64,000 nucleotides of DNA from Xenophilus sp003671765 (GTDB taxonomy: Bacteria; Pseudomonadota; Gammaproteobacteria; Burkholderiales; Burkholderiaceae_C). The first letter of the stretch is position 1. Each line of letters begins with the position of its first letter. The position numbers were made by a program, and so were the translations under genes. The notes under the pieces are model-generated. The model had not been told where the DNA came from. It worked only from the letters and a program-made list of their open reading frames with translations, and searched no databases. The stretch is taken from assembly GCA_051414805.1 (NCBI GenBank), contig CP166702.1:4030001-4094000 (forward strand), in the 5' to 3' direction. Below are positions 45,461 to 56,074 of this stretch, one piece after another.

Positions 45461-47884
45461 TCAGCCGGCGCGCTGGACGGCGGTGATCGCCGACAGGATG
45501 GCCTCGCTGGTGGCCGGCGCACGCAGCGGCGGATCGACCCGGTGCCCGCCCACGGCCGACACGGCGTCGCGGATCGCGAACAGCACCGAAAAGGGCAGCA
45601 GCAGCGGCGGCTCGCCCACCGCCTTGCTGCGGTGGATCGAGTCCTCGGCGTTCGGGCCGTCGAACAGGCGCACGTTGAACACGGGCGGGCAGTCGTTGGC
45701 CGTGGGGATCTTGTAGGTGCTCGGTGCGTGCGTCGTGAGCTTGCCGCTCGTGGGGTGCCATACCAGCTCTTCGGTGGTGAGCCAGCCCATGCCCTGGATG
45801 AAGGCCCCTTCCACCTGGCCGATGTCCACCGCGGGGTTGAGCGAGCGGCCGGCGTCGTGCAGCACGTCGGCACGCAGCAGCTTCCATTCGCCGGTGAGCG
45901 TGTCCACCACCACCTCGCTCAGCGCCGCGCCATAGGCGAAGTAGTAGAAGGGGTGGCCCTGCATGGTCTTGGAGTCCCAGTGCACCCCGGGCGTGGCGTA
46001 GAAGCCGTCGGACCACAGCTGCACGCGGTCCACGTAGGCTTCGCCGACCACGGTCGCGAAGGGCAGCTCGCGGCCCGCCACATGCACCTTGCCATTGGCG
46101 AAGCGCACGTCTTCCGGCTTGCCGCCATGGCGCCTGGCCGCGCAGGCCGCCAGGCGCTCGCGGATCTGGCGCGCCGCGTCCTGGGCCGCCTTGCCGTTCA
46201 GGTCGGCGCCCGTCGACGCCGCGGTGGCCGAGGTGTTGGCGACCTTGGTGGTGTCGGTGGCGCTCGAGCGCACCCGCTCGAACTCCACCCCGAGCTCATG
46301 CGCGACGACCTGGGCCACCTTGGTGTTCAGGCCCTGGCCCATCTCGGTCCCGCCGTGGTTCACGAGGATGGAGCCGTCGGTGTAGACATGCACCAGCGCA
46401 CCGGCCTGGTTGAAGTGCGGCACATTGAAGCTGATGCCGAACTTCAGCGGCGTGAGCGCCAGGCCGCGCTTGAGCACCGGGCTGCTGGCGTTGAAGGCGT
46501 TGACCGCCTCGCGCCGCTGGGCATAGGCGCCGCTCTCGGCCAGTTGGCCGACCAGTGCGTGGATCACGTTGTCGCTGACCGTCTGCCCGTAGGGCGTGAC
46601 GTTGCGCTCGGTCGTGCCGTAGAAGTTGGCCTGGCGCACGGCCAGCGCATCGCGGCCGACGGCGCGCGCCACCGAGTCCATGATGTATTCGACCGCGATC
46701 GCGCCCTGCGGCCCGCCGAAGCCGCGGAACGCCGTGTTGCTCTGCGTGTTGGTGCGGCCCGAGAAGCCGTGCATAGCCACCTCGGGCAGCCAGTAGGCAT
46801 TGTCGAAGTGGCACAGGGCGCGCGTCATGACCGGGCCCGACAGGTCGGCCGAGTGGCCGGCGCGCGAGACCATCGTGACTTCCGCGCCGAGGATGCGGCC
46901 TTCGTCGTCGTAGCCGACCTCGTACTCGTACCAGAAGCAGTGGCGGCGCCCGGTGATCATGAAGTCGTCGTCGCGGTCCGGCCGCAGCTTCACCGGCCGG
47001 CGCAGCTTGTTGGCGGCCACCGCCGCGATGCAGGCGAACAGGCCGGATTGCGACTCCTTGCCGCCGAAGCCGCCGCCCATGCGCCGGCACTCCACATGCA
47101 CCTCGTTCGAATGCAGGTGCAGCGCATGGGCGATCAGGTGCTGCATTTCGCTCGGATGCTGGGTGGAGCAATGCACATGCATCGTGCCGCCCTCCTTGGG
47201 GATGGCGTAGCTGATCTGCCCCTCCAGGTAGAACTGCTCCTGCCCGCCGACGTCGAGCTCGCCCTTGAGCCGGTGCGGCGCGGCGTCGATGGCCGCACGC
47301 ACCTCGATGCCCTGCGCGCTGCGCTTCAGGTGCATCGGCGGCACCACGTACTGGCCGCGCGCATGCGCCTGCTGGGGCGTGATCACCGGCTCGGCGGCCT
47401 CGACCTGCGCCGCCTCCTTGGCGCGTGCCGCGGCGCGGCGGGCCTCGGTCCGGGTGCGGGCGATCACTGCGAAGATCGGCTGGCCCAGGTAGCGGATCTC
47501 GCCGTCGCAGAGCAAGGGGTCGTCATGGACGATCGAGCCGCAGTCGTTGGCGCCCGGCACGTCGGCCGCGGTGATGACGTCCACCACGCCCGGCATGGCG
47601 CGGATGGCGTCGAGCTTCAGCCCGGTGAGCCGGCCCGCGGCCACCGGCGACAGGCCCAGTGCGCAATGCAGGGTGCCGGCCAGTTCCGGCAGGTCGTCGG
47701 TGTAGGTCGCTTCGCCAGCCACGTGCAGGTGGGCGGATTCGTGCGGGCGGCTGATGCCCACGCGCGCGCCGTTGGCGAGCGCCCGGGCCTCGGCATCGGT
47801 GTCGATGCGCGCTGCCGTGTTGGCCAGGTAGTCGGCAAAGGCCTCCGCGGATTGCAGCAAGGCGGGGTCGATCGGCTTGTTCAT
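45461..47884 (-). CDS. xdhB: Xanthine dehydrogenase molybdopterin-binding subunit
   Basis: An 807-residue large subunit that oxidises hypoxanthine and xanthine to urate at a molybdenum cofactor. Molybdenum-site regions include GGGFGGKESQ, RAFRGFGGPQG-type sequence (NTAFRGFGGPQGAIAVEYIMD), GTEMGQGLNTKVAQVVAHELG and the catalytic glutamate in KAVGEPPLLL (about residue 758). The start at 47884 follows an AGCCCACG leader 16 bp behind xdhA. The usual third gene, the cofactor-insertion chaperone xdhC, does not follow; a LysR gene does. Confidence 0.96.
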   Translation of the reverse strand: MNKPIDPALLQSAEAFADYLANTAARIDTDAEARALANGARVGISRPHESAHLHVAGEATYTDDLPELAGTLHCALGLSPVAAGRLTGLKLDAIRAMPGVVDVITAADVPGANDCGSIVHDDPLLCDGEIRYLGQPIFAVIARTRTEARRAAARAKEAAQVEAAEPVITPQQAHARGQYVVPPMHLKRSAQGIEVRAAIDAAPHRLKGELDVGGQEQFYLEGQISYAIPKEGGTMHVHCSTQHPSEMQHLIAHALHLHSNEVHVECRRMGGGFGGKESQSGLFACIAAVAANKLRRPVKLRPDRDDDFMITGRRHCFWYEYEVGYDDEGRILGAEVTMVSRAGHSADLSGPVMTRALCHFDNAYWLPEVAMHGFSGRTNTQSNTAFRGFGGPQGAIAVEYIMDSVARAVGRDALAVRQANFYGTTERNVTPYGQTVSDNVIHALVGQLAESGAYAQRREAVNAFNASSPVLKRGLALTPLKFGISFNVPHFNQAGALVHVYTDGSILVNHGGTEMGQGLNTKVAQVVAHELGVEFERVRSSATDTTKVANTSATAASTGADLNGKAAQDAARQIRERLAACAARRHGGKPEDVRFANGKVHVAGRELPFATVVGEAYVDRVQLWSDGFYATPGVHWDSKTMQGHPFYYFAYGAALSEVVVDTLTGEWKLLRADVLHDAGRSLNPAVDIGQVEGAFIQGMGWLTTEELVWHPTSGKLTTHAPSTYKIPTANDCPPVFNVRLFDGPNAEDSIHRSKAVGEPPLLLPFSVLFAIRDAVSAVGGHRVDPPLRAPATSEAILSAITAVQRAG

Positions 47885-47900
47885 CGTGGGCTCCCGTCGT

Positions 47901-49484
<1,584 letters not shown>

Positions 49485-49588
49485 GTGGGCATTCGTGGGC
49501 AGGCGGCGGGCCGGCGTGGCATTCGGGCCCTCCCCGGGATGTTCGCCCCTGCATCGGCGCCAGGCATACGCCCCGGTTCATAGGGCTT

Positions 49589-49629
49589 ATGTGCGGGCCG
49601 GTATGGAGCATACGGGTAAGCCCGCATGA
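49589..49629. promoter_or_regulatory. Nested palindrome upstream of xdhA
   Basis: The core GTATGGAGCATAC (49601-49613) is a perfect 5-bp dyad around GAG, enclosed by outer arms ATGTGCGGGC and GCCCGCATGA. GCATAC also recurs at 49564-49569. It is located upstream of xdhA and near the 3' end of the hydantoinase operon. I infer a regulator-binding site, possibly for the LysR protein encoded two genes downstream of xdhA. Confidence 0.5.
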
Positions 49630-49687
49630 GCGTCGAGCAATTCTCGCGCCACACACCTCCCCGCGCCCCCGCGCCGCCCGGTCTTCT

Positions 49688-49712
49688 GCACCCGCGCGCC
49701 GCGCGCGGGTGC
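49688..49712. other. Perfect 11-bp G+C hairpin after the hydantoinase gene
   Basis: GCACCCGCGCG and CGCGCGGGTGC pair without mismatch around a CCG loop, 15 bases beyond the hydantoinase stop. On the minus strand no T tract follows (AGAAGACC), so it is not a textbook intrinsic terminator, but its stability suggests a 3' end or pause structure for the catabolic operon. Confidence 0.6.
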
Positions 49713-49726
49713 GGCGCCCTGCCCTT

Positions 49727-51160
49727 TCAGCGGCCGCCGGCCATCTCGCGCCGCGCCGGCAGCAGCGTCGGCAGCCCGCAAGGCAGGAACTGGCCCTGGC
49801 CGGCCTGGCCGAGGTAGCGCGTGCCGTCCCACACCACCACGCCGCGCGCGATGGTCGTGCCAGGCCAGGCGGCCAGGCGCATGCCCTCGTAGGGCGTGTA
49901 GTCGACGGCATGGTGGAGCATGCCGTTGTCCAGCACGAACTCGCGCTCGTCCCAGATCACCAGGTCGGCGTCGCCGCCCACGGCGATGGTGCCCTTGCGC
50001 GGGTGCAGCCCGTAGGCCTTGGCGGGGTTGGTCGCCGTCAGCTCCACGAACTTCTGCGGCGTGATGCGGCCGCCCAGCACGCCCTCGGACCACAGCAGAG
50101 CCATGCGGGTCTCGATGCCGGGAATGCCGTTGGGGATGTGGTTGAAGGGCACTTCCTCGCCGGCGGGATGCTTGCCGCCCTCGCCCTCGAAGTTGTAGGG
50201 CGCATGGTCGGACGAGATCACGGTGAACAGCCCGTCGGCCAGGCCGTCCCAGATCACCTGCTGGTTGGCCTTGTCGCGTGGCGGCGGGCTGCAGACGCAC
50301 TTGGCACCTTCGTAGCTGTCGTCGATGCCCAGGTCCTCGGCCGTCAGGAACAAATACTGCGGGCAGGTCTCGGCGAAGACCTGCAGGCCGTGCGCCCGGC
50401 CCCAGCGGATCTGCTCGACCGCCTCGCGGCCCGACACGTGGACGATGAGGATGGGCACGTCCACCAGCTCCGACAGCGCGATCGCCCGGTGCGTGGCCTC
50501 GCGCTCCACCAGCAGCGGCCGGGCGTGCGCGTGGTAGCGCGGCGCGGTCTTGCCGGCAGCCTGCAGGCGGCCGGTCAGCCAGGCGATGCAATCGGAGTTC
50601 TCGGCATGGATCATGGCCATGGCGCCGTGCGAGCGGGCCACGTCCAGCACCTCGAGGATCTGCCGGTCGTCCAGCTTCATGTCGTCGTAGGTCATGTAGA
50701 TCTTGAACGACGTGTAGCCCTCGGCGATCAGCGCCGGCAGCTCTTCCTTGAGCACCGTCGGCGTGGGGTCGCTGACGATGAGGTGGAAGGCGTAGTCGAT
50801 GCACGACTTGCCGCTTGCGCGGCGGTGGTAGTCGTCCACCGCATCGCGAAGCGACTGGCCCTTGTGCTGGGCCGCGAAGGGGATCACCGTGGTCGTGCCG
50901 CCGCAGGCCGCCGAGCGCGAGCCGGTGAGGAAGTCGTCGGCCGACACCACGGGCGGCGCCTGCGGCTGGTCGAGGTGGCAGTGCGTGTCGACGCCGCCGG
51001 GCGTCACGGCGCGGCCGGCCGCATCGATCTCGCGCGTGCCGGCGCCCAGGCCCAGCCCGAGCTGGACCACGCGACCGTCGCGTACGCCGATGTCGCAGTG
51101 GAAGATGTCGCTGGCCGTGACGGCCTGCGCGTTGCGGATGACGAGGTCGAAATCGGCCAT
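49727..51160 (-). CDS. Hydantoinase/dihydropyrimidinase family cyclic amidohydrolase
   Basis: A 477-residue binuclear zinc amidohydrolase that opens cyclic diamides (hydantoins, dihydropyrimidines or related rings). His60 and His62 lie in GGVDTHCHLDQP, the carboxylated bridging Lys153 in YTSFKIYMTYDD, further ligands in MIHAEN and IVHVSG, and the catalytic Asp in ISSDHAPYNFEGEG. The order and length match D-hydantoinase. It is the last gene of an eight-gene minus-strand operon that also encodes ABC permease and binding protein, pointing to uptake and ring opening of one substrate. No N-carbamoyl amidohydrolase gene accompanies it. Confidence 0.9.
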   Translation of the reverse strand: MADFDLVIRNAQAVTASDIFHCDIGVRDGRVVQLGLGLGAGTREIDAAGRAVTPGGVDTHCHLDQPQAPPVVSADDFLTGSRSAACGGTTTVIPFAAQHKGQSLRDAVDDYHRRASGKSCIDYAFHLIVSDPTPTVLKEELPALIAEGYTSFKIYMTYDDMKLDDRQILEVLDVARSHGAMAMIHAENSDCIAWLTGRLQAAGKTAPRYHAHARPLLVEREATHRAIALSELVDVPILIVHVSGREAVEQIRWGRAHGLQVFAETCPQYLFLTAEDLGIDDSYEGAKCVCSPPPRDKANQQVIWDGLADGLFTVISSDHAPYNFEGEGGKHPAGEEVPFNHIPNGIPGIETRMALLWSEGVLGGRITPQKFVELTATNPAKAYGLHPRKGTIAVGGDADLVIWDEREFVLDNGMLHHAVDYTPYEGMRLAAWPGTTIARGVVVWDGTRYLGQAGQGQFLPCGLPTLLPARREMAGGR

Positions 51161-51178
51161 GGGGTCTGCGTATCGGTA

Positions 51179-51889
51179 TCAGCGCGCCATCGCGACGCGG
51201 GGGATCGGAGCCTTCTTGCTGCTTCGGGGCGCATAGCCCTTGCCGTAGTGGCGTTCCAGGCGCACCTGCACCAGGTTCCACAGCGTCGTGAGCACGAGGT
51301 AGTAGCAGGCCGCCACGCAGTACAGCTCCAGCACCTCGAACTTCATCTGCATCAGCACCTGGCTGCGGCGCATCAGCTCTTCCATCGAGATCACGGAGGC
51401 GAGCGAGGTCGCCTTGAGCAGCCCGTTCACCGAGTTGCCCAGCGGCGGGATGATGATGCGGATCACCTGCGGCAGCGTGACCAGCCGCAGCGTGGCCACG
51501 CGCGACAGGCTCAGCGCCTTGGCCGCCTCGACCTGGCCCTTGGCCACCGCCGAGAAGCCGGCACGGATGGTCTCCGACAGGTAGGCCGCCTCGTTGAGGC
51601 TGAGCGCCAGCACCGCCGAGGTGAGCACGTCCAGCCGGATGCCCAGCTGCGGCAGGCCGGTGTAGATGATGACCAGCTGCACCAGCAGCGGCGTGCCGCG
51701 GAACACCCACACGTAGAAGCGTGCCGGCGCATTGAACAGCCGGTTGCTCGACATGCTGCCCAGCGCCAGCGGCAGCGCCAGCACCAGGCCGATGGCGATG
51801 GTGGCGACCGTCAGGCCGATCGTGATGCCGACGCCGCCCAGCAGGTACGGGTTGACCAGGTACGACAGGAATGCGTCGACGTTGAACAC
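51179..51889 (-). CDS. Polar amino-acid-type ABC permease
   Basis: A 236-residue HisM/GlnP-like permease with about five membrane helices. VFRGTPLLVQLVIIYTGLPQLG and the EAA loop LNEAAYLSETIRAGFSAVAKGQVEAAKALSLS are diagnostic, and FRGTPLL is the PAAT family signature. It begins with GTG 18 bp after the binding-protein gene. Only one permease gene is present, so it would homodimerise; the matching ATPase gene lies on the other arm at 59529. Confidence 0.93.
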   Translation of the reverse strand: MFNVDAFLSYLVNPYLLGGVGITIGLTVATIAIGLVLALPLALGSMSSNRLFNAPARFYVWVFRGTPLLVQLVIIYTGLPQLGIRLDVLTSAVLALSLNEAAYLSETIRAGFSAVAKGQVEAAKALSLSRVATLRLVTLPQVIRIIIPPLGNSVNGLLKATSLASVISMEELMRRSQVLMQMKFEVLELYCVAACYYLVLTTLWNLVQVRLERHYGKGYAPRSSKKAPIPRVAMAR

Positions 51890-51907
51890 GGCCGGTCCCC
51901 GGAACGA

Positions 51908-52750
51908 TTACTTGGGTGCCGGGCCGGGGCCGCGGATGGCGAAGTTCTTGACGTCCTTCAGGCGCGTCATCTTGAACTTGTCGAAGAGCTGGTCGTACAC
52001 ACCCTCGGCCTTCAGCTCGTCCAGTGCCTTGGCGGCCGCGTCGGCCGCGCCTTTGGTGCGGAAGGCCAGCGTGATGTCGGTGCCGTTGATGCCGCTCAGC
52101 CAGATCTTCGCGATGCCGCGCTCCTCGAAGGCCTTGGCGGTCTCGTCGATGTTGATGCCCGCCTCGAGCTGGCCGGCGCGCAGTGCGGCCGTCGTTTCCG
52201 ATGCCGTGGCGAAGGTGCGGAAGTCGATAGTCTTCTCGCCCTTGGCGACCATGGCCGCGTTGTACTCGCGCGCCTTGCGCTCCTGGTAGGTGCCGGTCTC
52301 GATGCCCACCACGTGGCCCGCGAGGTCTTCGAACTTCGTGATCTTCAGCTTGCTGGTCGGCACGGTGTAGATGCTCATGGCCTGCTGGCCGTAGGGGATC
52401 ATGAACATGAGCTTGGAACGCTCCTCGGTCCAGAACATGCCGGTGTTGATGAGGTCGAAGCGGCCGGCCTGCATGGCGGGAATCATGGGCGGCATGTCCA
52501 TGCGGATGAAGACGGGCTCCAGGCACAGCTTCTTGGCCACGGCCTTGCCGAGTTCGACGTTCAGGCCCTGCAACTCGCCCTTCTCGTCGACGAACTGCTG
52601 CGGCGGCAGCGTGGGATTGATGGACATCTGCAGCTTGCCGGGCGTGACCAGCTGATCGGCCGCGACCTTGGGCGTGCAGCTCTGCGCGAAGGCCGGAAGG
52701 GTGGCGGCGACACCGAGCACGAGGCCGGCGATGAGGTGGGTGTGTTTCAT
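51908..52750 (-). CDS. PAAT-type periplasmic substrate-binding protein
   Basis: A 280-residue binding protein with signal peptide MKHTHLIAGLVLGVAATLPAFAQ. The SBP_bac_3 fold is recognisable from PGKLQMSINPTLPPQQFVDEKGELQGLNVELGKAVAKKL, DLINTGMFWTEERS and LAGHVVGIETGTYQE. The conserved Arg/Asp pair that holds amino-acid alpha groups is not obvious: the usual G.I/MT..R motif reads GMFWTEERS. The ligand may therefore be an atypical acid or ureide. It is grouped with hydantoinase and CoA-metabolism genes. Confidence 0.9.
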   Translation of the reverse strand: MKHTHLIAGLVLGVAATLPAFAQSCTPKVAADQLVTPGKLQMSINPTLPPQQFVDEKGELQGLNVELGKAVAKKLCLEPVFIRMDMPPMIPAMQAGRFDLINTGMFWTEERSKLMFMIPYGQQAMSIYTVPTSKLKITKFEDLAGHVVGIETGTYQERKAREYNAAMVAKGEKTIDFRTFATASETTAALRAGQLEAGINIDETAKAFEERGIAKIWLSGINGTDITLAFRTKGAADAAAKALDELKAEGVYDQLFDKFKMTRLKDVKNFAIRGPGPAPK

Positions 52751-52841
52751 GATGGAGCGATGGAGCGGGGTTGTTGAAGAACAGGAGGCAGTTAGCAAGA
52801 AGCGGGCACGCAGGAGCGAAAAGGAAGAAAAAGAATTCGAT

Positions 52842-53309
52842 TCAATGCGCTGCGTCGTTGCGGCACGCGACGAGCGCTGCATGCTGTGCCTCGATGACGC
52901 ATTCGCCACGTTGATTGACGAGCTGCAGGGCCTCGGTCACCACGCCGCGCCCGCCCTTGGACGACAGGCGCTTGTCGACGAAGCGGAAGCTCACATGCAC
53001 CTCGTCGCCGGCGACAACGGGCCGCACGAAGCGCACGCCGTCCCAACCCAGCGAGGCGATGGAGCTGGTCTCGTACAGGCCCATCGCGGTCTTCAGGCCT
53101 TCCATGAGCGACAGGCCGAAGAGGCCGTGTGCAATCACGCCCGGGAAGCCGCGCGACTTCGCATAGGCCGCATCGGTGTGCAACGGATGGTGGTCCTGCG
53201 TGAGGTCGCAGAACTGCGCGATCGCCTCCGCACTGACGGTGTGCGCATCGCTGCGCATTTCGGTGCCGACGACCACGTCCTCGAACCACAGTTCCTTCGA
53301 CGCGTTCAT
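52842..53309 (-). CDS. MaoC-like hydratase/dehydratase
   Basis: A 155-residue hot-dog protein. The hydratase motif is DLTQDHHPLHTDAAYAKSRGFPGVIAHGLFGLSLMEGL, containing the catalytic Asp and His pair. Such enzymes hydrate enoyl-CoA or related thioesters. The start overlaps the CoA-transferase stop by four bases (ATGA), so the two are translationally coupled. With the adjacent acyl-CoA dehydrogenase it would provide successive dehydrogenation and hydration steps. Confidence 0.9.
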   Translation of the reverse strand: MNASKELWFEDVVVGTEMRSDAHTVSAEAIAQFCDLTQDHHPLHTDAAYAKSRGFPGVIAHGLFGLSLMEGLKTAMGLYETSSIASLGWDGVRFVRPVVAGDEVHVSFRFVDKRLSSKGGRGVVTEALQLVNQRGECVIEAQHAALVACRNDAAH

Positions 53310-54913
53310 CGTGCGGCCTCCGCTGTTGCCGCATCGCGGGCGACGTGGCGCGGCGGCTGTGCGACGAAGGCATCGTGCAGGCCCATCGGCCCGGCGCGGA
53401 AGATGCGCGCATCCATCGTCCTGAGCGGCTCGCTCACGCGCACCTCGAAGCCGACGTGGTCGAGCACGTCCTCCTTCAGCCGTACGCCCGGTGCGATCTC
53501 GGTCAGCACGATGCCGTCGGCCTCGAGCTCAAAGACGGCACGGTCGGTGACGAAGCTCACCTGCTGGCCGCGCTCGCGTGCGAGCTTGCCCGAGAAGCTG
53601 ATCTGCCCCACGGTGGGCACGAACTTGCGGAACCTGCCGTCGCGATGGATCGCGAGCTGGCCGCCCTCCACCCGCACGTCGGCGTCGCCGCCGGTGAGCG
53701 AGCCGCTGAACACCAGCCGCCGCGTGTTCTGCGTGATGTTGATGAAGCCGCCCGCGCCGTCGTAGCGGCGGCCGAAGCGCGTCACGTTGACGTTGCCTTC
53801 GGCATCGACCTCGGCGAAGGACAGGAAGGCGCAGCTGAGGCCGCCGCCGTCGTAGAAGTCGAACTGGTAGCCCTGGTCGAGGATGACGCGCGGGTTTACG
53901 GCCGTGCCGAACTCGCGGGCATGCCCCGGCACGCCGCCCACCACGCCCGACTCCACGGTGAGCGTGATCAGTTCGTCGATGCCCTCTTCCGCGGCGACGT
54001 TGGGGATCATGGCCGAGATGCCGACGCCCAGGTTGACCACGTCGCCGGGGCGCAGTTCGAAGGCGGCGCGGCGCGCGATGACGCGGCGCGCGTCCAGCGG
54101 GTCGGGCGCGATGCCCGAGGCCGGCAGGCGCGTCTCGCCGCAGCGGGCCGGGTCGTAGCGCGTGGTGTAGGTCTGCAGCTGTTCGGGCTCGACCACCACG
54201 TGATCGATCAGGAAGCCGGGGATCTTCACCATGTGCGGATGGAGCGTGCCGCGGCGCACGCGGCGCTTGACCTGGCAGATCACCAGGCCGCCGGCGTTGT
54301 GCACCGCCTGCGCCATCGACAGGTCCTCGCGTGCGGTGGCCTCGTGCTCCATGCTGACATAGCCGTCCTCGTCGACCGAGGTGCCGCGGATGAGCGCGAC
54401 CGTGGGCACGCCCGGCGCGCGGTAGAAGAGGTAGTCGGCACCGGCCACGTGCACGCGCTCGACCAGCGGCTCGGTGGTGCGCGCGTTCATGCGGCCGCCG
54501 TCCTGCTCCGGGTCCATGTAGGTGCCCAGGCCCACGTGCGTGAGGATGCCCGGCTGGCGGCCGGCCATCGCGCGGCACAGGTGCGTCATCACGCCCTGGG
54601 GAAAGTTGTACGCCTCGACCTCGTTGTTCACGATCATCTGGATGAACGGAAGCTGCATGCCGAAGTTGCCGCCGATCACTCGCTTGACCAGGCCCGGATG
54701 AGCGAAGCGGCACAGTCCCTTCTCGGTCAGCGCGCCCACGCCGGTGATGTGGAAGAGCGTGATGGCCTGCGGCCCATGGCCGGCGAGGAAGCGGCGCTCG
54801 ACGGCCTCGAAGAGCGCTTCGGGCACGCCGGAGCCGCCGTTGCCGCCGGTGATGACGAAATCACCGTCGCGGATGAGGGCTGCGGCCTCGTCGGCCGTGA
54901 TGCAACTGATCAT
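53306..54913 (-). CDS. Fused family I CoA-transferase (acetate/3-ketoacid type)
   Basis: A 535-residue protein in which the alpha (residues about 1-260) and beta (about 275-510) CoA-transferase domains are fused. The alpha part has GDFVITGGNGGSGVPEAL; the beta part carries the catalytic glutamate near residue 321 in LTVESGVVGGVPG. It would transfer CoA from acetyl- or succinyl-CoA to the pathway acid. It lies between the acyl-CoA dehydrogenase and MaoC genes, which implies that the ring-opened product is degraded as a CoA ester. Confidence 0.92.
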   Translation of the reverse strand: MISCITADEAAALIRDGDFVITGGNGGSGVPEALFEAVERRFLAGHGPQAITLFHITGVGALTEKGLCRFAHPGLVKRVIGGNFGMQLPFIQMIVNNEVEAYNFPQGVMTHLCRAMAGRQPGILTHVGLGTYMDPEQDGGRMNARTTEPLVERVHVAGADYLFYRAPGVPTVALIRGTSVDEDGYVSMEHEATAREDLSMAQAVHNAGGLVICQVKRRVRRGTLHPHMVKIPGFLIDHVVVEPEQLQTYTTRYDPARCGETRLPASGIAPDPLDARRVIARRAAFELRPGDVVNLGVGISAMIPNVAAEEGIDELITLTVESGVVGGVPGHAREFGTAVNPRVILDQGYQFDFYDGGGLSCAFLSFAEVDAEGNVNVTRFGRRYDGAGGFINITQNTRRLVFSGSLTGGDADVRVEGGQLAIHRDGRFRKFVPTVGQISFSGKLARERGQQVSFVTDRAVFELEADGIVLTEIAPGVRLKEDVLDHVGFEVRVSEPLRTMDARIFRAGPMGLHDAFVAQPPRHVARDAATAEAAR

Positions 54914-54924
54914 GGCGCGCTCCC

Positions 54925-56067
54925 TCAGGCCAGTTCTTTCTCGACCTGGCGCGCGATGATCACGCGCTGGATCTGGTTGGTGCCTTCGTAGATCTGCGCC
55001 AGGCGCACGTCGCGGAACAGACGCTCGATGCGGTAATCGCGCGAGTAGCCGTTGCCGCCGTGGATCTGCAGCGCGTTCGACACGTGCTTCATCGCCATGT
55101 CGGTGGTGAAGAGCTTGGCGTGCGCGGCTTCCTTGGCGTAGGGCTGGCCGGCGTCGTACAGGCGCGCCGCGTGGTGGATCAGCAGGCGCGCGGCGGCGAT
55201 GTCGGTGGACATGTCGGCCACCATGAACTGGATGGCCTGGAAGCCCATGATCGGGCCGCCGAACTGCTTGCGCGTGGTGGCGTAGGCCACGGCGTCTTCC
55301 ATCGCCGCCTGCGCCATGCCCAGGGCCATGGACGACATCAGCAGCCGGCTGAAGTTGAAGTTGCCCATGGCCGTCTTGAAGGCCGTGTTCTCGGCGCCGA
55401 TCATGGCGTCCTCGGGCACCCGCACGTCCTCGAGGATGATCTGGCAGTCCTCCAGGCCGTGCATGCCCAGCAGCTCCTCGTTCTTGCCGCGGCTCACGCC
55501 CTTCTGGCGCGCGTCGACCATGAAGCAGCTGATGCCCTTGTGGCCCGCGTCCTTGCCGGTGCGCGCGAAGACCATGATGCGGTCGGCCACGCCGCCCAGC
55601 GTGACCCAGGCCTTGGTGCCGTTGATGACCCAGCCGTCGGCCGTGCGCCGGGCCGAGGTGGTGATGCTGGCGGTGTCCGAACCGTAGTCGGGCTCGGTCA
55701 TGGCCGTGGCCATGAGGATGGAGCCGTCGAGGATGCCGGGGATCAGCGCTTTCTGGCTCTCGTTGCCGTGGTGGTGCAGGAAGAGCGCCGCCTCGACCGG
55801 GATGGCAAAGGCATTGCCGATCGCGCCCGAGCAGCGGGCCAGCTCTTCCATCACCAGGCAGGTGCCGACGGTGTCGAAGCCCGAGCCACCGGCAGCCTCG
55901 GGCAGGCTGGTGCCGAACAGGCCGAGCTCGGCCATGCCGCGGTAGATGGTGCGGTCGAAAACATCTTCGCGGTCGATGGCGGCGGCGCGCGGCAGCACCT
56001 CGGCCTCGGCGAAGCGGCGCGCGGTGTCGCGCAGGGAGATCTGGTCTTCGGTGTAGAAGTGGCTCAT
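54925..56067 (-). CDS. Acyl-CoA dehydrogenase
   Basis: A 380-residue FAD-dependent dehydrogenase. Landmarks: AMTEPDYGSDTASI and GTKAWVTLGGVADR around the flavin, ATTRKQFGGPIMGFQAIQFMVADM, QIHGGNGYSRDYRIERLFRDVR, and the catalytic Glu361 in YEGTNQIQR. The Glu position is that of short/medium-chain and isobutyryl-type enzymes. It would form an enoyl-CoA for the MaoC-like hydratase. The start is 7 bp after the tautomerase stop, in one operon. Confidence 0.94.
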   Translation of the reverse strand: MSHFYTEDQISLRDTARRFAEAEVLPRAAAIDREDVFDRTIYRGMAELGLFGTSLPEAAGGSGFDTVGTCLVMEELARCSGAIGNAFAIPVEAALFLHHHGNESQKALIPGILDGSILMATAMTEPDYGSDTASITTSARRTADGWVINGTKAWVTLGGVADRIMVFARTGKDAGHKGISCFMVDARQKGVSRGKNEELLGMHGLEDCQIILEDVRVPEDAMIGAENTAFKTAMGNFNFSRLLMSSMALGMAQAAMEDAVAYATTRKQFGGPIMGFQAIQFMVADMSTDIAAARLLIHHAARLYDAGQPYAKEAAHAKLFTTDMAMKHVSNALQIHGGNGYSRDYRIERLFRDVRLAQIYEGTNQIQRVIIARQVEKELA

Positions 56068-56074
56068 GTCGGGC

